Positions 8,269-16,750 of a DNA stretch of 64,000 bases are shown in pieces; within the stretch, counting starts at the first letter, position 1; every line of letters starts with the position of its first letter. Source of the DNA: Flavonifractor sp. An10 (GTDB lineage: Bacteria; Bacillota; Clostridia; Oscillospirales; Oscillospiraceae); assembly GCF_002161215.1 (NCBI RefSeq), contig NZ_NFMB01000008.1, forward strand, positions 124,001-188,000. Direction: 5' to 3'. The position numbers and the translations under genes are program-made. Under the pieces are notes generated by a model that was not told where the DNA came from, searched no databases, and saw nothing but the letters and a program-made list of their open reading frames with translations.

Positions 8269-8295
8269 TGTAGGTTTGTCAAACATATTGGACAG
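8269..8295. repeat. Left terminal inverted repeat of the IS
   Basis: Begins TGTAGG and ends ACATATTGGACAG; 21 of 27 positions match the reverse complement of 9293-9319. Confidence 0.88.
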
Positions 8296-9205
8296 TGAAT
8301 TCGTTCGGAGAAAGCCAACTAAGCGGTCTCATGGGGAAGTTGTTGGAGCGGCGGTTGTGGACAGCGAGCTGTCTGGCGAAGTCATCCAGGGAGTAAAAAC
8401 TGTGGCAGGAATAGAAGCGTTTCTGGTCCTCACGGTGGCTGCGCTCCACCTTGCCGTTGTGGCGAGGCGTATAAGGCCGGATGAGCTTGTGGCGGATACC
8501 CAGTTGGGCGGCGGCGGACTCAAACAGAGTAGGGAGATCCCGCTTGCTGTTGGAGAAACGATTGGTAAATTCAAAGCCATTATCCGTCTGGACACATTCC
8601 ACGCGGATTCCCCGGCGGGCGTACCATTTGGACAGCTTTTTCAGAAAGTCAGCGGAGGAAAAGGTGGACTGCTCCGGGTAGGCGGCCAGGAAGCGCAGGC
8701 GGGTGAACTCATCAATGGCGGTGTACTGAAACAGGCGGAGTTCCGAGTCGGTGATGCAGCGGCGGGGGACCACCTTCACATCTACCTGAACCCGCTGGCC
8801 GGGATAGGTCATCTGCTGGTAGGGCTTTGGCTTGTAGGCCGTTTTCTTCTCTTTAGGTGAGAACAGCCCCAGCTTTCTCATCACCCGGAACAGGCTCTCT
8901 GGGCGGCGGGTGTAGCCTCGCTGCCGCAGCCGGTGCCACAACTCCACCATACCCAGATTCGGATTGCGGCGGCGCATATCCCGGATCAGTTTTAGTTCTG
9001 CTTCTGTGTGCTGGTTTGGATGGCTGTGGGGCCGCCGGGACTGGCAAACCAGGGATTCTGCTCTGCCGTCCCAGCGTTTCTTCCAAAAGTAGATATACGA
9101 CCGGCTTTTGTTATACTTCCGGCTTGCCCGGCTGACGCCGTATTTCTCCGCGTACTTCATCAGGGATTGCCGATATGCCATGTCCTGTGTTATACTCTTG
9201 CTCAT
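8279..9205 (-). CDS. IS481-family transposase (DDE integrase core)
   Basis: A 308-residue single-frame transposase. Residues 10-45 form an HTH (YAEKYGVSRASRKYNKS), residues 65-110 a second winged HTH-like region, and residues 136-270 an rve-type integrase core with catalytic Asp142 (QVDVK), Asp208 (TDNG) and Glu254 (GKVERSHR). The Asp-Glu spacing is 45 residues, longer than the usual ~35, because of an insert near SNSKRDLPT. It binds the inverted repeats and cuts and joins the element. Start ATG follows the right-end region. Confidence 0.92.
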   Translation of the reverse strand: MSKSITQDMAYRQSLMKYAEKYGVSRASRKYNKSRSYIYFWKKRWDGRAESLVCQSRRPHSHPNQHTEAELKLIRDMRRRNPNLGMVELWHRLRQRGYTRRPESLFRVMRKLGLFSPKEKKTAYKPKPYQQMTYPGQRVQVDVKVVPRRCITDSELRLFQYTAIDEFTRLRFLAAYPEQSTFSSADFLKKLSKWYARRGIRVECVQTDNGFEFTNRFSNSKRDLPTLFESAAAQLGIRHKLIRPYTPRHNGKVERSHREDQKRFYSCHSFYSLDDFARQLAVHNRRSNNFPMRPLSWLSPNEFTVQYV

Positions 9206-9292
9206 GAAGGATATGGCCCCCTCTCGTCAAGTTGTTGTCTGCAACTCCAACTTTAACCGATGAGGCCTTATCCTTCATCCTTTTTTATTCTT

Positions 9293-9319
9293 CTGTCCAA
9301 TATGTATTGTACTCCTACA
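9293..9319. repeat. Right terminal inverted repeat of the IS
   Basis: Begins CTGTCCAATATGT and ends CCTACA; pairs with 8269-8295 at 21 of 27 positions. Confidence 0.88.
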
Positions 9320-9345
9320 CTGTTGAAAAGGGGAAAATGAAAAAA
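9320..9345. repeat. Right copy of the 26 bp target-site duplication
   Basis: Identical to 8243-8268. It lies immediately upstream of the tRNA-Val -35 box and its A-tracts are placed like an UP element, so the duplication keeps the tRNA promoter intact. Confidence 0.85.
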
Positions 9346-9349
9346 ACTA

Positions 9350-9378
9350 TTGACAAGCCGTCCTGCTGCCGGTATAAT
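9350..9378 (+). promoter_or_regulatory. Consensus promoter of tRNA-Val
   Basis: TTGACA (9350-9355), 17 bases, TATAAT (9373-9378), preceded by A-rich UP-like sequence and followed 15 bases later by the mature tRNA 5' end. Confidence 0.92.
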
Positions 9379-9392
9379 AGTCTACGCTGTCC

Positions 9393-9468
9393 GGACGATT
9401 AGCTCAGCTGGTAGAGCATCCGCTTGACGTGCGGGAGGTCACAGGTTCAAGTCCTGTATCGTCCACCA
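9393..9468 (+). tRNA. tRNA-Val (anticodon GAC)
   Basis: A 76-base cloverleaf: acceptor GGACGAT/ATCGTCC, D arm GCTC/GAGC, anticodon stem TCCGC/GCGGG with loop TTGACGT giving anticodon GAC, T arm ACAGG/CCTGT with TTCAAGT, discriminator A and an encoded CCA (9466-9468). GAC reads GUC and GUU valine codons. It is a single-gene transcription unit with its own promoter and terminator. Confidence 0.95.
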
Positions 9469-9500
9469 AAATAACCACACCGGAAGGTGTGGTTATTTTT
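9469..9500 (+). terminator. Intrinsic terminator of tRNA-Val
   Basis: AAATAACCACACC pairs with GGTGTGGTTATTT across a GGAA loop and runs into TTTTT, directly after the CCA end. Confidence 0.92.
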
Positions 9501-9572
9501 ATGGATACGATTCGGAAAGCCGGACGACCCCGCCTGCGGGCCCTGCCCGCCCAGAGAGGAGTGTTTTGACCG

Positions 9573-11324
9573 ATGGGAGAGAATGCCTTCCGCACCCGCG
9601 GGTATCTGCGCATCTTTGCCTCCTACTATAAGCCCCACTGGAAGCTGTTTGCCCTGGACATGGTGTGCGCCCTGTGCATCTGCCTGGTGGATCTGACCTT
9701 CCCGGTGGCCTCCCGGTACTCCATGCAGAACCTGCTGCCCGGCCGGCAGTTCGGGGCCTTTTTCGCCGTCATGGCGCTGCTGGCCCTGGCCTACGTGCTC
9801 AAGGGCGTGTTTTACTACATCATCACCTACTGGGGGCACCTGCTGGGCGTGCGGATGGAGGCGGACATCCGCCGGGATCTGTTCACCCACATGCAGAAGC
9901 TGTCCTTCTCCTTTTACGACAAGAACCGCACCGGCCAGCTCATGAGCCGGGTCACCGGCGATCTGTTCGAGATCACCGAGCTGGCCCACCACGGCCCGGA
10001 GGATCTCTTCATCTCCTCCGTCACCATCCTGGGGGCCTTCTGCATCATGCTGACCATCCAGTGGCAGCTGGCGCTGATCGTGTTCGCGGTGATCCCCCTG
10101 TTTGTCCTCTTCACCGCCCTGAGCCGCAAGAAGATGATGCAGGCCTCCACCGAGGTGAAGGCCAAGCTGGCGGGCATCAACGGGGAGGTGGAGTCCTCCA
10201 TCTCCGGCATGCGCACCGCCAAGGCCTTCGCCAACGAGGAGGCGGAGAGCGCCAAGTTCAACGCCGCCAACGACCAGTTCCGGGGGGCCAAGCGGGGCTA
10301 CTACCGCACCATGGCCTTCTATCAGTCGGGCATGGAGTTCTTCATGGGCATCCTGTCGGTGCTGGTGATCGCCTTCGGCGGCTTCCTCATCATGCGGGAC
10401 GGCATGGACTTCATCGATCTCACCACCTTCGCCCTGTACGTCACCACCTTTATTACTCCCGTGCGCAAGCTGTCCGCCTTTGTGGAGCAGTTCATGCAGG
10501 GCATGGCGGGCTTCAAGCGGTTTGTGGAGCTGATGCGGGTGGAGCCCGCCGTCCAGGACGCCCCCGACGCCGAAGAGCTCACCGCCGTGCAGGGGGACAT
10601 CCTGGTGGACGACGTGACCTTCCGCTACGAGACCTCCCCCGAGCCGGTGCTGGAGCACGTCACCCTCCACGTCCGCCCCGGGGAGACGGTGGCGGTGGTG
10701 GGGCCCTCCGGCGGGGGCAAGTCCACCCTGTGCCAGCTCATCCCCCGGTTCTACGACGTGACCGGCGGGCGCATCCTGGTGGACGGCCGGGACGTGCGCA
10801 CCCTGACCCAGCGCTCCCTGCGGGAGAACATCGGCATCGTGCAGCAGGACGTGTTCCTCTTTGCCGGCACCATTTACGACAACATCCGCTACGGCCGGCC
10901 CGACGCCACCGAGGCGGAGGTTGTGGAGGCCGCCAGGCGGGCGGAGATCTACCAGGACATCCTAGACATGCCCGACGGCTTCCAGACCCAGGTGGGGGAG
11001 CGGGGCGTCATGCTCTCCGGCGGGCAGAAGCAGCGGGTGTCCATCGCCCGCATTTTCCTGAAGAACCCGCCCATCCTCATCCTGGACGAGGCCACCTCCG
11101 CCCTGGACACCGTCACCGAGGAGCGTATCCAGTCCGCCTTTGACGAGCTGGCCCGGGGCCGCACCACCCTGATCATCGCCCACCGGCTGTCCACCATCCG
11201 CTCCGCCGGCCGCATCATCGTCATCGACGGCTGCGGCATCCAGGAGGAGGGCACCCACGAGGAGCTCATGGCCCTGGACGGGGAGTACGCCAGGCTCTAC
11301 CGCACCCAGCAGGCCCTCCGGTGA
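9573..11324 (+). CDS. ABC exporter, fused membrane and ATPase domains (MsbA/multidrug type)
   Basis: A 583-residue half-transporter that works as a homodimer or heterodimer in the membrane. Residues 15-310 contain six membrane helices of the ABC type I exporter fold; residues 335-580 form the ATPase with Walker A GPSGGGKST (about 377-385), Q-loop QQDVFLF, signature LSGGQKQR (about 480-487), Walker B ILILDEATSALD and H-loop IAHRLSTI. AGAGGAG lies 11 bases before the ATG. No partner half-transporter is adjacent, so a homodimer is likely. Lipid, peptide or drug export cannot be told apart from sequence. Confidence 0.88.
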   Translation: MGENAFRTRGYLRIFASYYKPHWKLFALDMVCALCICLVDLTFPVASRYSMQNLLPGRQFGAFFAVMALLALAYVLKGVFYYIITYWGHLLGVRMEADIRRDLFTHMQKLSFSFYDKNRTGQLMSRVTGDLFEITELAHHGPEDLFISSVTILGAFCIMLTIQWQLALIVFAVIPLFVLFTALSRKKMMQASTEVKAKLAGINGEVESSISGMRTAKAFANEEAESAKFNAANDQFRGAKRGYYRTMAFYQSGMEFFMGILSVLVIAFGGFLIMRDGMDFIDLTTFALYVTTFITPVRKLSAFVEQFMQGMAGFKRFVELMRVEPAVQDAPDAEELTAVQGDILVDDVTFRYETSPEPVLEHVTLHVRPGETVAVVGPSGGGKSTLCQLIPRFYDVTGGRILVDGRDVRTLTQRSLRENIGIVQQDVFLFAGTIYDNIRYGRPDATEAEVVEAARRAEIYQDILDMPDGFQTQVGERGVMLSGGQKQRVSIARIFLKNPPILILDEATSALDTVTEERIQSAFDELARGRTTLIIAHRLSTIRSAGRIIVIDGCGIQEEGTHEELMALDGEYARLYRTQQALR

Positions 11325-11336
11325 GGGAGAAACGCC

Positions 11337-11375
11337 GCGGCCCGGCCCCCGGAAACAGGGGGCCGGGCCGCTTCT
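11337..11375 (+). terminator. Terminator-like hairpin after the ABC exporter
   Basis: A perfect 14 bp GC stem (11337-11350 with 11358-11371, loop GGAAACA) follows the stop by 13 bases; the following TTCTG is a weak T-run. Confidence 0.65.
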
Positions 11376-11427
11376 GCACCCCCGCCGGCCGGGCGGAGAA
11401 AAAATTTCAAAAAACGGGGAAAAACTA

Positions 11428-11456
11428 TTGACAGCGGCGGGGTTTTCGGGTATTAT
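11428..11456 (+). promoter_or_regulatory. Promoter of the S10-spc-alpha operon
   Basis: TTGACA (11428-11433), 17 bases, TATTAT (11451-11456), preceded by the same AAAACTA context and A-tracts as the tRNA-Val promoter. It starts a transcript with about a 260-base leader before rpsJ. Confidence 0.85.
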
Positions 11457-11461
11457 ACTAG

Positions 11462-11724
11462 AGCGCCTGTTTAGGGGCGCAGTCTGCGATGATGCGGGAG
11501 ATTGCGGCGAAAGCCGGTAACTTCCGCGGAGTATGTCCGAGCGAGAATCGGGCGGCTGAGGAATCCGTGCGCGGCGTATATCGCCATGCGGGGAGCAAAC
11601 CGGCCTGCTTGTGCCGGTTTTCTTCATGTCATGGAGTGATACGCACGGAAACGTGTACGAAGATTTCTCACCGTACGAAGCGTGCTCAACCCACCACTTC
11701 GTATGTTTTAAGGAGGAACCACAA
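11462..11724 (+). promoter_or_regulatory. Long structured leader of the ribosomal operon
   Basis: The ~260-base leader holds several small hairpins: GCGCC/GGCGC at 11462-11479, CGGC-GAAA-GCCG at 11505-11516, GGCG/CGCC at 11573-11585, a terminator-like hairpin at 11597-11624, CACG-GAAA-CGTG at 11644-11655, and a stem TACGAAG/CTTCGTA just before the ribosome site. Two TACGAAG copies (11656-11662 and 11674-11680) compete for the single CTTCGTA (11697-11703). Leaders of this operon are commonly autoregulated by a ribosomal protein; no Rfam family is recognised here. Confidence 0.55.
11597..11624 (+). terminator. Attenuator-like hairpin within the rpsJ leader
   Basis: AAACCGGC pairs with GCCGGTTT across an 8-base loop and runs into TTTTCTT, about 100 bases before rpsJ. 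It has intrinsic-terminator form inside the leader of an essential operon, so conditional read-through is plausible. Confidence 0.5.
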
Positions 11725-12039
11725 ATGGCAGCTCAGAAAGAAATGATCCGCATCCGCCTGAAGGCCTACGACCATCAGCTCATCGACCAGAGCGCTGAGA
11801 AGATCGTGGAGACCGCCAAGCGCACCGGCGCGTCCGTGTCCGGCCCCATCCCCCTGCCCACCAAGAAGGAGGTTGTGACCATCCTGCGCGCCGTCCATAA
11901 GTACAAGGACTCCCGGGAGCAGTTCGAGCGCCGCACCCACAAGCGCCTCATCGACATCCTCAAGCCCTCCCCCAAGACTGTGGAGGCCCTGATGAGCCTG
12001 GAGCTTCCGGCCGGCGTGGAGATTGAGATCAAGCTGTAA
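11725..12039 (+). CDS. rpsJ: 30S ribosomal protein S10 (NusE)
   Basis: The 104-residue S10, which binds 16S rRNA in the small-subunit head and also acts as NusE in antitermination. The motifs [16 protein letters not shown], then [16 protein letters not shown] and HKRLIDI are diagnostic. The ATG at 11725 was chosen because TAAGGAGG lies 10 bases upstream; an in-frame upstream extension covers leader structure and has no such site. It is the first gene of the operon and is separated from rplC by an unusually long, structured 245-base gap. Confidence 0.97.
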   Translation: MAAQKEMIRIRLKAYDHQLIDQSAEKIVETAKRTGASVSGPIPLPTKKEVVTILRAVHKYKDSREQFERRTHKRLIDILKPSPKTVEALMSLELPAGVEIEIKL

Positions 12040-12284
12040 TCACCGCCTTTTTCCGCCATACGGCGTTGGGCCGCCTTGCCGTACACCCGGTACTGTCTGC
12101 GGCGGCCCGCCTTGTCTGACGAAAAAAACGCCGATTACAGCGGCGGGTATCAATATAACCCGCTTTGACATCGTTTGAACCGCAGTCCGCCGCGTTTTGA
12201 GGCGGACGGGTCAAGTTGGCGGAGCAATGGGGAGCCAATGCCCCACCTACGTCAACCAATAACCTTATTTAAGGAGGAAACAGT
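12040..12284 (+). other. Structured 245-base gap between rpsJ and rplC
   Basis: No gene is seen. Hairpins include CGCC-ATA-CGGCG near 12054, GGGCCGCC/GGCGGCCC (12068-12075 with 12101-12108), GTCCGCC/GGCGGAC (12185-12191 with 12201-12207) and GGGG/CCCC near 12220-12236. None has a T-run. Neighbouring genes of this operon are usually 10-20 bases apart, so the gap may be a second leader or a processing region. Confidence 0.45.
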
Positions 12285-13010
12285 ATGGAAAAGGCCATTA
12301 TCGGCAAGAAGGTCGGCATGACGCAGATCTTTGACGCCGACGGCAAGGTCATCCCGGTCACCCTCATCGAGGCAGGCCCCTGCACCGTGGTGCAGAAGAA
12401 GACCGAGGAGAAGGACGGCTACAGCGCCGTTCAGCTGGGCTACGGCGACGTGGCCGAGAAGAAGCTCACCAAGCCCGAGCTGGGCCACCTGAAGAAGGCC
12501 GGCGACGTGCGCAAGAAGACCCTGAAGGAGTTCCGCCTGGCCAACTGCGACGCCCTGAACGTGGGCGACGAGGTGAAGGCCGACGTGTTCGCCGAGGGCG
12601 ACCGCGTGGACGTGACCGGCATCAGCAAGGGCCACGGCTACCAGGGCGTCATCAAGCGCCACGGCGCCCACCGCCTGAAGGAGTCCCACGGCACCGGCCC
12701 TGTGCACCGCCACGCCGGCTCCATGGGCCCCGCCACCGATCCCTCCCGCATCTTCAAGGGCAAGATCGGCGCCGGCCAGATGGGCAACGAGCAGGTCACC
12801 GTCCTCAACCTGGACGTGGTGAAGGTGGATACCGAGCTGGGCCTGATCGCCGTGCGCGGCGCCATCCCCGGCCCCAAGGGCGGCATCGTCACCGTGCGCA
12901 ACTCCGTGATCAACGTCAAGGAGAAGGGCGCCGCCGCCGGTATCTCCAGCAACCCGCAGAAGGCTTCCGCCCGCGTCAATCCCCAGAAGGCTTCCGCCCG
13001 TAACAAGTAA
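12285..13010 (+). CDS. rplC: 50S ribosomal protein L3
   Basis: L3 lines the peptidyl-transferase region and starts 50S assembly. [16 protein letters not shown] at the start and the basic loop around [24 protein letters not shown] are typical. At 241 residues it is about 30 longer than standard L3; the extra C-terminus carries a duplicated NPQKASAR unit, encoded by two 27-base tandem repeats (12951-12977, 12978-13004). AAGGAGG precedes the ATG. Confidence 0.97.
   Translation: MEKAIIGKKVGMTQIFDADGKVIPVTLIEAGPCTVVQKKTEEKDGYSAVQLGYGDVAEKKLTKPELGHLKKAGDVRKKTLKEFRLANCDALNVGDEVKADVFAEGDRVDVTGISKGHGYQGVIKRHGAHRLKESHGTGPVHRHAGSMGPATDPSRIFKGKIGAGQMGNEQVTVLNLDVVKVDTELGLIAVRGAIPGPKGGIVTVRNSVINVKEKGAAAGISSNPQKASARVNPQKASARNK
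12951..13004 (+). repeat. 27-base tandem duplication in the 3' end of rplC
   Basis: Two in-frame copies share AGAAGGCTTCCGCCCG and differ at a few third positions and at the last codons, giving NPQKASARV then NPQKASARN before the stop. Confidence 0.85.
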
Positions 13011-13027
13011 GAAAGGAGAGAACCCAA

Positions 13028-13648
13028 ATGCCTAAGGCAATCGTTGTGAACATGGCCGGCACGCAGGTCGGCGAGATGGAGCTCTCCGAAGCTGTGTTCG
13101 GGATCGAGCCCAACCAGACCGTCGTCCACGAGGTGGTCAAGAACCACCTGGCCAACTGCCGGCAGGGCACCCAGAGCGCCCTGACCCGCGCCGAGGTCTC
13201 CGGCGGCGGCATCAAGCCCTGGCGCCAGAAGGGCACCGGTCACGCCCGTCAGGGCTCCACCCGCGCCCCCCAGTGGACTCACGGCGGCATCGTGTTTGCC
13301 CCCAAGCCCCGGGATTACAGCTACACCGTCAACAAGAAGGTGAAGCGCCTGGCCCTCAAGTCCGCCCTCTCCGCCAAGGCCGCCTCCGGCGACGTGGTGG
13401 TGGTGGACGGCCTGAACCTGGACGCCATCAAGACCAAGAACATGAAGGGCTTCCTGGACGCCGTCGGCGCCAAGAAGGCCGTGGTGGTCACCCCCGAGGT
13501 GAACCAGAACGTGGTGCTGTCCGCCCGGAACATCCCCGGCGTGGTCACCACCACCGCCAAGGTGCTGAGCGTGTACGACATCGTCAACGCCGGCAAGTTT
13601 ATCGTGGACAAGGCGGCCCTGGCCGTCATTGAGGAGGTGTTTGCGTAA
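13028..13648 (+). CDS. rplD: 50S ribosomal protein L4
   Basis: L4 (206 residues) binds 23S rRNA domain I and extends a loop into the exit tunnel. The extended basic loop is visible as [20 protein letters not shown] and then [20 protein letters not shown]. In gamma-proteobacteria L4 represses this operon via the leader; whether that holds here is unknown. It lies 17 bases after rplC with AAAGGAGAG upstream, and its stop overlaps the rplW start (TAATG). Confidence 0.97.
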   Translation: MPKAIVVNMAGTQVGEMELSEAVFGIEPNQTVVHEVVKNHLANCRQGTQSALTRAEVSGGGIKPWRQKGTGHARQGSTRAPQWTHGGIVFAPKPRDYSYTVNKKVKRLALKSALSAKAASGDVVVVDGLNLDAIKTKNMKGFLDAVGAKKAVVVTPEVNQNVVLSARNIPGVVTTTAKVLSVYDIVNAGKFIVDKAALAVIEEVFA

Positions 13649-13947
13649 TGGCTACCACCGCTTATGATATCATCAAGCGCCCCATCATCACCGAGCAGTC
13701 CATGGCGGAGACCGAGGCCAAGAAGTACACCTTCGAGGTGGCCAAGGACGCGAACAAGATCGAGATCGCCAAGGCGGTCGAGGAGATCTTCGGCGTCAAG
13801 GTGGCCAAGGTCAACACCCTGAACATGCAGGGCAAGGCCAAGCGCACCGGCCGGTTCCCCGCCGGCCGCCGGGCCAACTGGAAGAAGGCCATGGTCACCC
13901 TCACCGAGGATTCCAAGACCATCGAGTTCTTCGAAGGCATGGTGTAA
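13648..13947 (+). CDS. rplW: 50S ribosomal protein L23
   Basis: L23 (99 residues) sits at the tunnel exit and is the docking site for trigger factor and SRP. The start [15 protein letters not shown] and the segment [17 protein letters not shown] are typical. Its ATG shares a base with the rplD stop, so translation is coupled. The ribosome site lies within the end of rplD (GAGGAGG). Confidence 0.97.
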   Translation: MATTAYDIIKRPIITEQSMAETEAKKYTFEVAKDANKIEIAKAVEEIFGVKVAKVNTLNMQGKAKRTGRFPAGRRANWKKAMVTLTEDSKTIEFFEGMV

Positions 13948-13961
13948 GGAGGAGATAGAAA

Positions 13962-14795
13962 ATGGCGATTAAAACCTATAAGCCCACAACCCCCTCCCGC
14001 CGTCACATGACCGTGTCCGCCTTCGAGGGGATTGACAAGAAGGCCAAGCCCGAGCGCAGCCTGACCGAGAACCTGAAGAAGAACGCCGGCCGCAACAGCT
14101 ACGGCCGCATCACCGTCCGCCACCGCGGCGGCGGCAACAAGAAGAAGTACCGCATCATCGACTTCAAGCGGGACAAGAACGGCACCGCTACCGTCATCAA
14201 CCTGCAGTACGATCCCAACCGCTCCGCCAACATCGCCCTGATCCAGTACGAGGACGGCGAGAAGCGCTATATCCTGGCCCCCGTGAACCTGAAGGCCGGC
14301 CACAAGATCATGACCGGCCCCGACGCCGACATCCTGCCCGGCAACTGCCTGCCCATCGCCAACATCCCCGTGGGCGAGCTGATCCACTGCATCGAGCTCT
14401 ACCCCGGCAAGGGCGCCCAGCTGGTGCGCGCCGCCGGCGAGGCCGCTCAGCTGATGGCCAAGGAGAACGGCATGGCTCAGGTTCGCCTGCCCTCCGGCGA
14501 GGTTCGCTATGTCCGCGAGGAGTGCAAGGCCACCATCGGCCAGGTGGGCAACACCGACTGGTCCAACATCCAGATCGGCAAGGCCGGCCGCAAGCGCCAC
14601 ATGGGCTGGCGTCCCACCGTCCGCGGCTCCGTCATGAACCCCAATGACCACCCCCACGGCGGCGGCGAGGGCAAGAGCCCGGTGGGCCGTCCCGGCCCTG
14701 TGACCCCCTGGGGCAAGCCTGCCATGGGTTACAAGACCCGCAAGCTGAAGAACCGCACCGAGAAGTTCATCGTCAAGCACCGCAACGCGAAGTAA
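13962..14795 (+). CDS. rplB: 50S ribosomal protein L2
   Basis: L2 (277 residues) is needed for subunit joining and lies near the peptidyl-transferase centre. The N-terminal basic arm ([16 protein letters not shown]), the OB-fold and SH3-like core, and the C-terminal loop with [17 protein letters not shown] are all present; the His in HPHGGGEG is the highly conserved loop. AAGGAGG precedes the start by 8 bases. Confidence 0.98.
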   Translation: MAIKTYKPTTPSRRHMTVSAFEGIDKKAKPERSLTENLKKNAGRNSYGRITVRHRGGGNKKKYRIIDFKRDKNGTATVINLQYDPNRSANIALIQYEDGEKRYILAPVNLKAGHKIMTGPDADILPGNCLPIANIPVGELIHCIELYPGKGAQLVRAAGEAAQLMAKENGMAQVRLPSGEVRYVREECKATIGQVGNTDWSNIQIGKAGRKRHMGWRPTVRGSVMNPNDHPHGGGEGKSPVGRPGPVTPWGKPAMGYKTRKLKNRTEKFIVKHRNAK

Positions 14796-14810
14796 GGGAG
14801 GCAGTCATAG

Positions 14811-15083
14811 ATGAGCAGAAGTATCAAGAAGGGCCCCTTTTGCGCTCCCGAGCTGCTGAAGCGGGTCGATGAAATGAATCAGACCGGCGAGAAGAAGGTG
14901 CTGAAGACCTGGAGCCGCGCCTCCACCATCTTCCCCTCCTTTGTCGGTCACACCTTTGCCGTGCACGACGGCCGCAAGCACGTGCCCGTCTACGTGACCG
15001 AGGACATGGTGGGCCACAAGCTGGGCGAGTTCGCCCCCACCCGCACCTTCCGCGGCCACGCCGGCAGCAAGACTGGTAAGTAA
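14811..15083 (+). CDS. rpsS: 30S ribosomal protein S19
   Basis: S19 (90 residues) works in the 30S head near the A site and the L5 bridge. [10 protein letters not shown], then [22 protein letters not shown] split by WSR, and [18 protein letters not shown] are diagnostic. The gene lies 15 bases after rplB with a GGGAGG site. Confidence 0.98.
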   Translation: MSRSIKKGPFCAPELLKRVDEMNQTGEKKVLKTWSRASTIFPSFVGHTFAVHDGRKHVPVYVTEDMVGHKLGEFAPTRTFRGHAGSKTGK

Positions 15084-15098
15084 GGAGGAGGAGAGAAC

Positions 15099-15431
15099 AT
15101 GGAAGCCAAAGCACATCTGAGATATGCCCGTATCTCTCCCCGTAAGGTGCAGATCGTCTGCGACCTGATCCGCGGCAAGAGCGTGGCCCAGGCCACCGCC
15201 ATCCTCATGGGCACCCCCAAGGCCGCCTCTGAGCTGCTGCTGAAGCTCCTCAAGAGCGCCGCCGCCAACGCGGAGAACAACCACCAGATGGATCCCGAGA
15301 AGCTGTATGTCTCCCAGGTGTTCGCCACCCCCGGCCCCATCCTGAAGCGGATGATGCCCCGGGCCCAGGGCCGCGCCTATCGGATCAACAAGCGCACTTC
15401 TCACATCACCATCGCGGTGGCCGAGCGCTAA
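15099..15431 (+). CDS. rplV: 50S ribosomal protein L22
   Basis: L22 (110 residues) forms part of the exit tunnel wall; its beta-hairpin ([19 protein letters not shown] region) reaches the constriction where macrolides bind. The start [20 protein letters not shown] and the end [11 protein letters not shown] are typical. The upstream site is AAGGAGGAGAG. Confidence 0.98.
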   Translation: MEAKAHLRYARISPRKVQIVCDLIRGKSVAQATAILMGTPKAASELLLKLLKSAAANAENNHQMDPEKLYVSQVFATPGPILKRMMPRAQGRAYRINKRTSHITIAVAER

Positions 15432-15446
15432 GGGAGGAGGAAGAAT

Positions 15447-16316
15447 ATGGGACAGAAAGTGAATCCCCACGGCCTGCGCGTGGGTGTCATTAAGGACTGG
15501 GACTCCCGCTGGTACGCCCGCAATGAGAAGGTGGGCGACCTGCTGGTGGAGGACAAGAAGATCCGGGACTACCTGAAGAAGACCCTGTATTCCGCCGGTA
15601 TCCCCAAGATCGAGATTGAGCGCGACAACGCCAAGGTGCGCATCTACCTGCACTGCGCCCGCCCCGGCGTGGTCATCGGCAAGGGCGGCGAGCAGATTGA
15701 GCAGTACCGCCAGACCGTGGAGAAGATGATCGGCAAGCCTGTGGCCCTCAACATCGTGGAGGTCAAGCAGGTGGACACCAACGCTCAGCTGGTGGCCGAG
15801 AACATCGCCCAGCAGCTGGAGAAGCGCATCGGCTTCCGCCGGGCCATGAAGAACGCCATGGGCCGCGCCATGCGCATGGGCGCCCGCGGTATCAAGACCC
15901 AGGTGTCCGGCCGTCTGGGCGGCGCCGAGATCGCCCGCACCGAGCACTATCACGACGGCACCATCCCCCTGCAGACCCTGCGTGCCGACATCGACTACGG
16001 CTTCGCTGAGGCCGCCACCACCTACGGCCGCATCGGCGTGAAGGTGTGGATCTACAAGGGCGAGGTGCTGACTCAGACCCTGCGCACCACTCCCCGCACC
16101 ATCGACACCAAGAACTTCAAGGAGCGCTCTGAGCGTCCCCGCCGCGACCGCCGCGACGGCGACCGCAGAGGCGGCTTCAACCGCAATGGCGGCGGCTTCA
16201 ACCGCAACGGCGGCCGGCCCCAGGGCGGCTTCAACAACAACCGTCCCCAGGGCGGCGCGAACCGTCCTCAGGGCGGCGCCCGTCCCGCTGCTCCCAAGGA
16301 AGGAGGCGCCAACTAA
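15447..16316 (+). CDS. rpsC: 30S ribosomal protein S3 with a long Gly/Asn/Arg-rich C-terminal tail
   Basis: S3 shapes the mRNA entry tunnel. Residues 1-210 are a standard S3 with N-terminal domain, KH domain ([12 protein letters not shown]) and C-terminal domain ending at [10 protein letters not shown]. The protein then runs on to 289 residues with a low-complexity tail of [16 protein letters not shown] and RPQGGA units, resembling RGG/RNA-binding tails and longer than the usual ~220 residues. The stop overlaps the rplP start (TAATG). Confidence 0.97.
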   Translation: MGQKVNPHGLRVGVIKDWDSRWYARNEKVGDLLVEDKKIRDYLKKTLYSAGIPKIEIERDNAKVRIYLHCARPGVVIGKGGEQIEQYRQTVEKMIGKPVALNIVEVKQVDTNAQLVAENIAQQLEKRIGFRRAMKNAMGRAMRMGARGIKTQVSGRLGGAEIARTEHYHDGTIPLQTLRADIDYGFAEAATTYGRIGVKVWIYKGEVLTQTLRTTPRTIDTKNFKERSERPRRDRRDGDRRGGFNRNGGGFNRNGGRPQGGFNNNRPQGGANRPQGGARPAAPKEGGAN

Positions 16317-16750
16317 TGCTGCTGCCTAAGAGAGTGAAATACCGCCGCGTTCACCGCGGTCGCATGAAGGGCAAGGCCCTGAAGGGCAACACCGTGACCT
16401 ACGGTGAGTTTGGCCTGCAGGCCACCGAGCCCAGCTGGATCACCAGCAACCAGATCGAGGCCGCCCGTATCGCCATGACCCGCTACACCAAGCGCGGCGG
16501 CAAGGTCTGGATCAAGATCTTCCCCGACAAGCCCGTCACCGAGAAGCCCGCTGAGACCCGAATGGGTTCCGGTAAGGGCTCCCCCGAGTACTGGGTGGCC
16601 GTGGTCAAGCCCGGCCGTGTTATGTTCGAGATCGCCGGCGTCTCCGAGGAGATCGCCCGCGAGGCCCTGCGTCTGGCCTCCCACAAGCTGCCTGTCAAGT
16701 GCAAGATTGTGGCGAAGCAGACCGCCGAGAGCGAGAATGGTGGTGAATGA
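16316..16750 (+). CDS. rplP: 50S ribosomal protein L16
   Basis: L16 (144 residues) organises the A-site tRNA region of the 50[20 protein letters not shown], the loop with [19 protein letters not shown] split around GKGSPEYW, and the C-terminal KLPVKCKIV are diagnostic. Both junctions overlap: the ATG shares a base with the rpsC stop and the stop shares ATGA with rpmC. Confidence 0.98.
   Translation: MLLPKRVKYRRVHRGRMKGKALKGNTVTYGEFGLQATEPSWITSNQIEAARIAMTRYTKRGGKVWIKIFPDKPVTEKPAETRMGSGKGSPEYWVAVVKPGRVMFEIAGVSEEIAREALRLASHKLPVKCKIVAKQTAESENGGE

Larger units (their letters stand above)
8269..9319 (-). mobile_element. Complete IS481-family insertion sequence, 1051 bp
   Basis: The element has 27 bp imperfect terminal inverted repeats with 21 matches (8269-8295 and 9293-9319), starting TGTAGG and sharing ACATATTGGACAG, with TGT...ACA ends typical of IS481. 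It encodes one transposase on the minus strand that fills almost the whole length; its stop lies inside the left inverted repeat. Identical 26 bp direct repeats flank it. The reading frame and ends are intact, so it is potentially active and recently inserted. Confidence 0.9.

Noticed and set aside
8243-9345. The 26 bp flanking repeats as part of the IS ends
   Set aside because: The inverted repeats begin exactly at TGTAGG/CCTACA, and the 26 bp segments are in direct orientation and belong to the promoter region, so they are target duplication rather than IS sequence.
11489-11746. An 85-codon frame in the rpsJ leader
   Set aside because: It crosses hairpins and the rpsJ ribosome site, has no ribosome site of its own and no recognisable protein pattern; treated as leader RNA.
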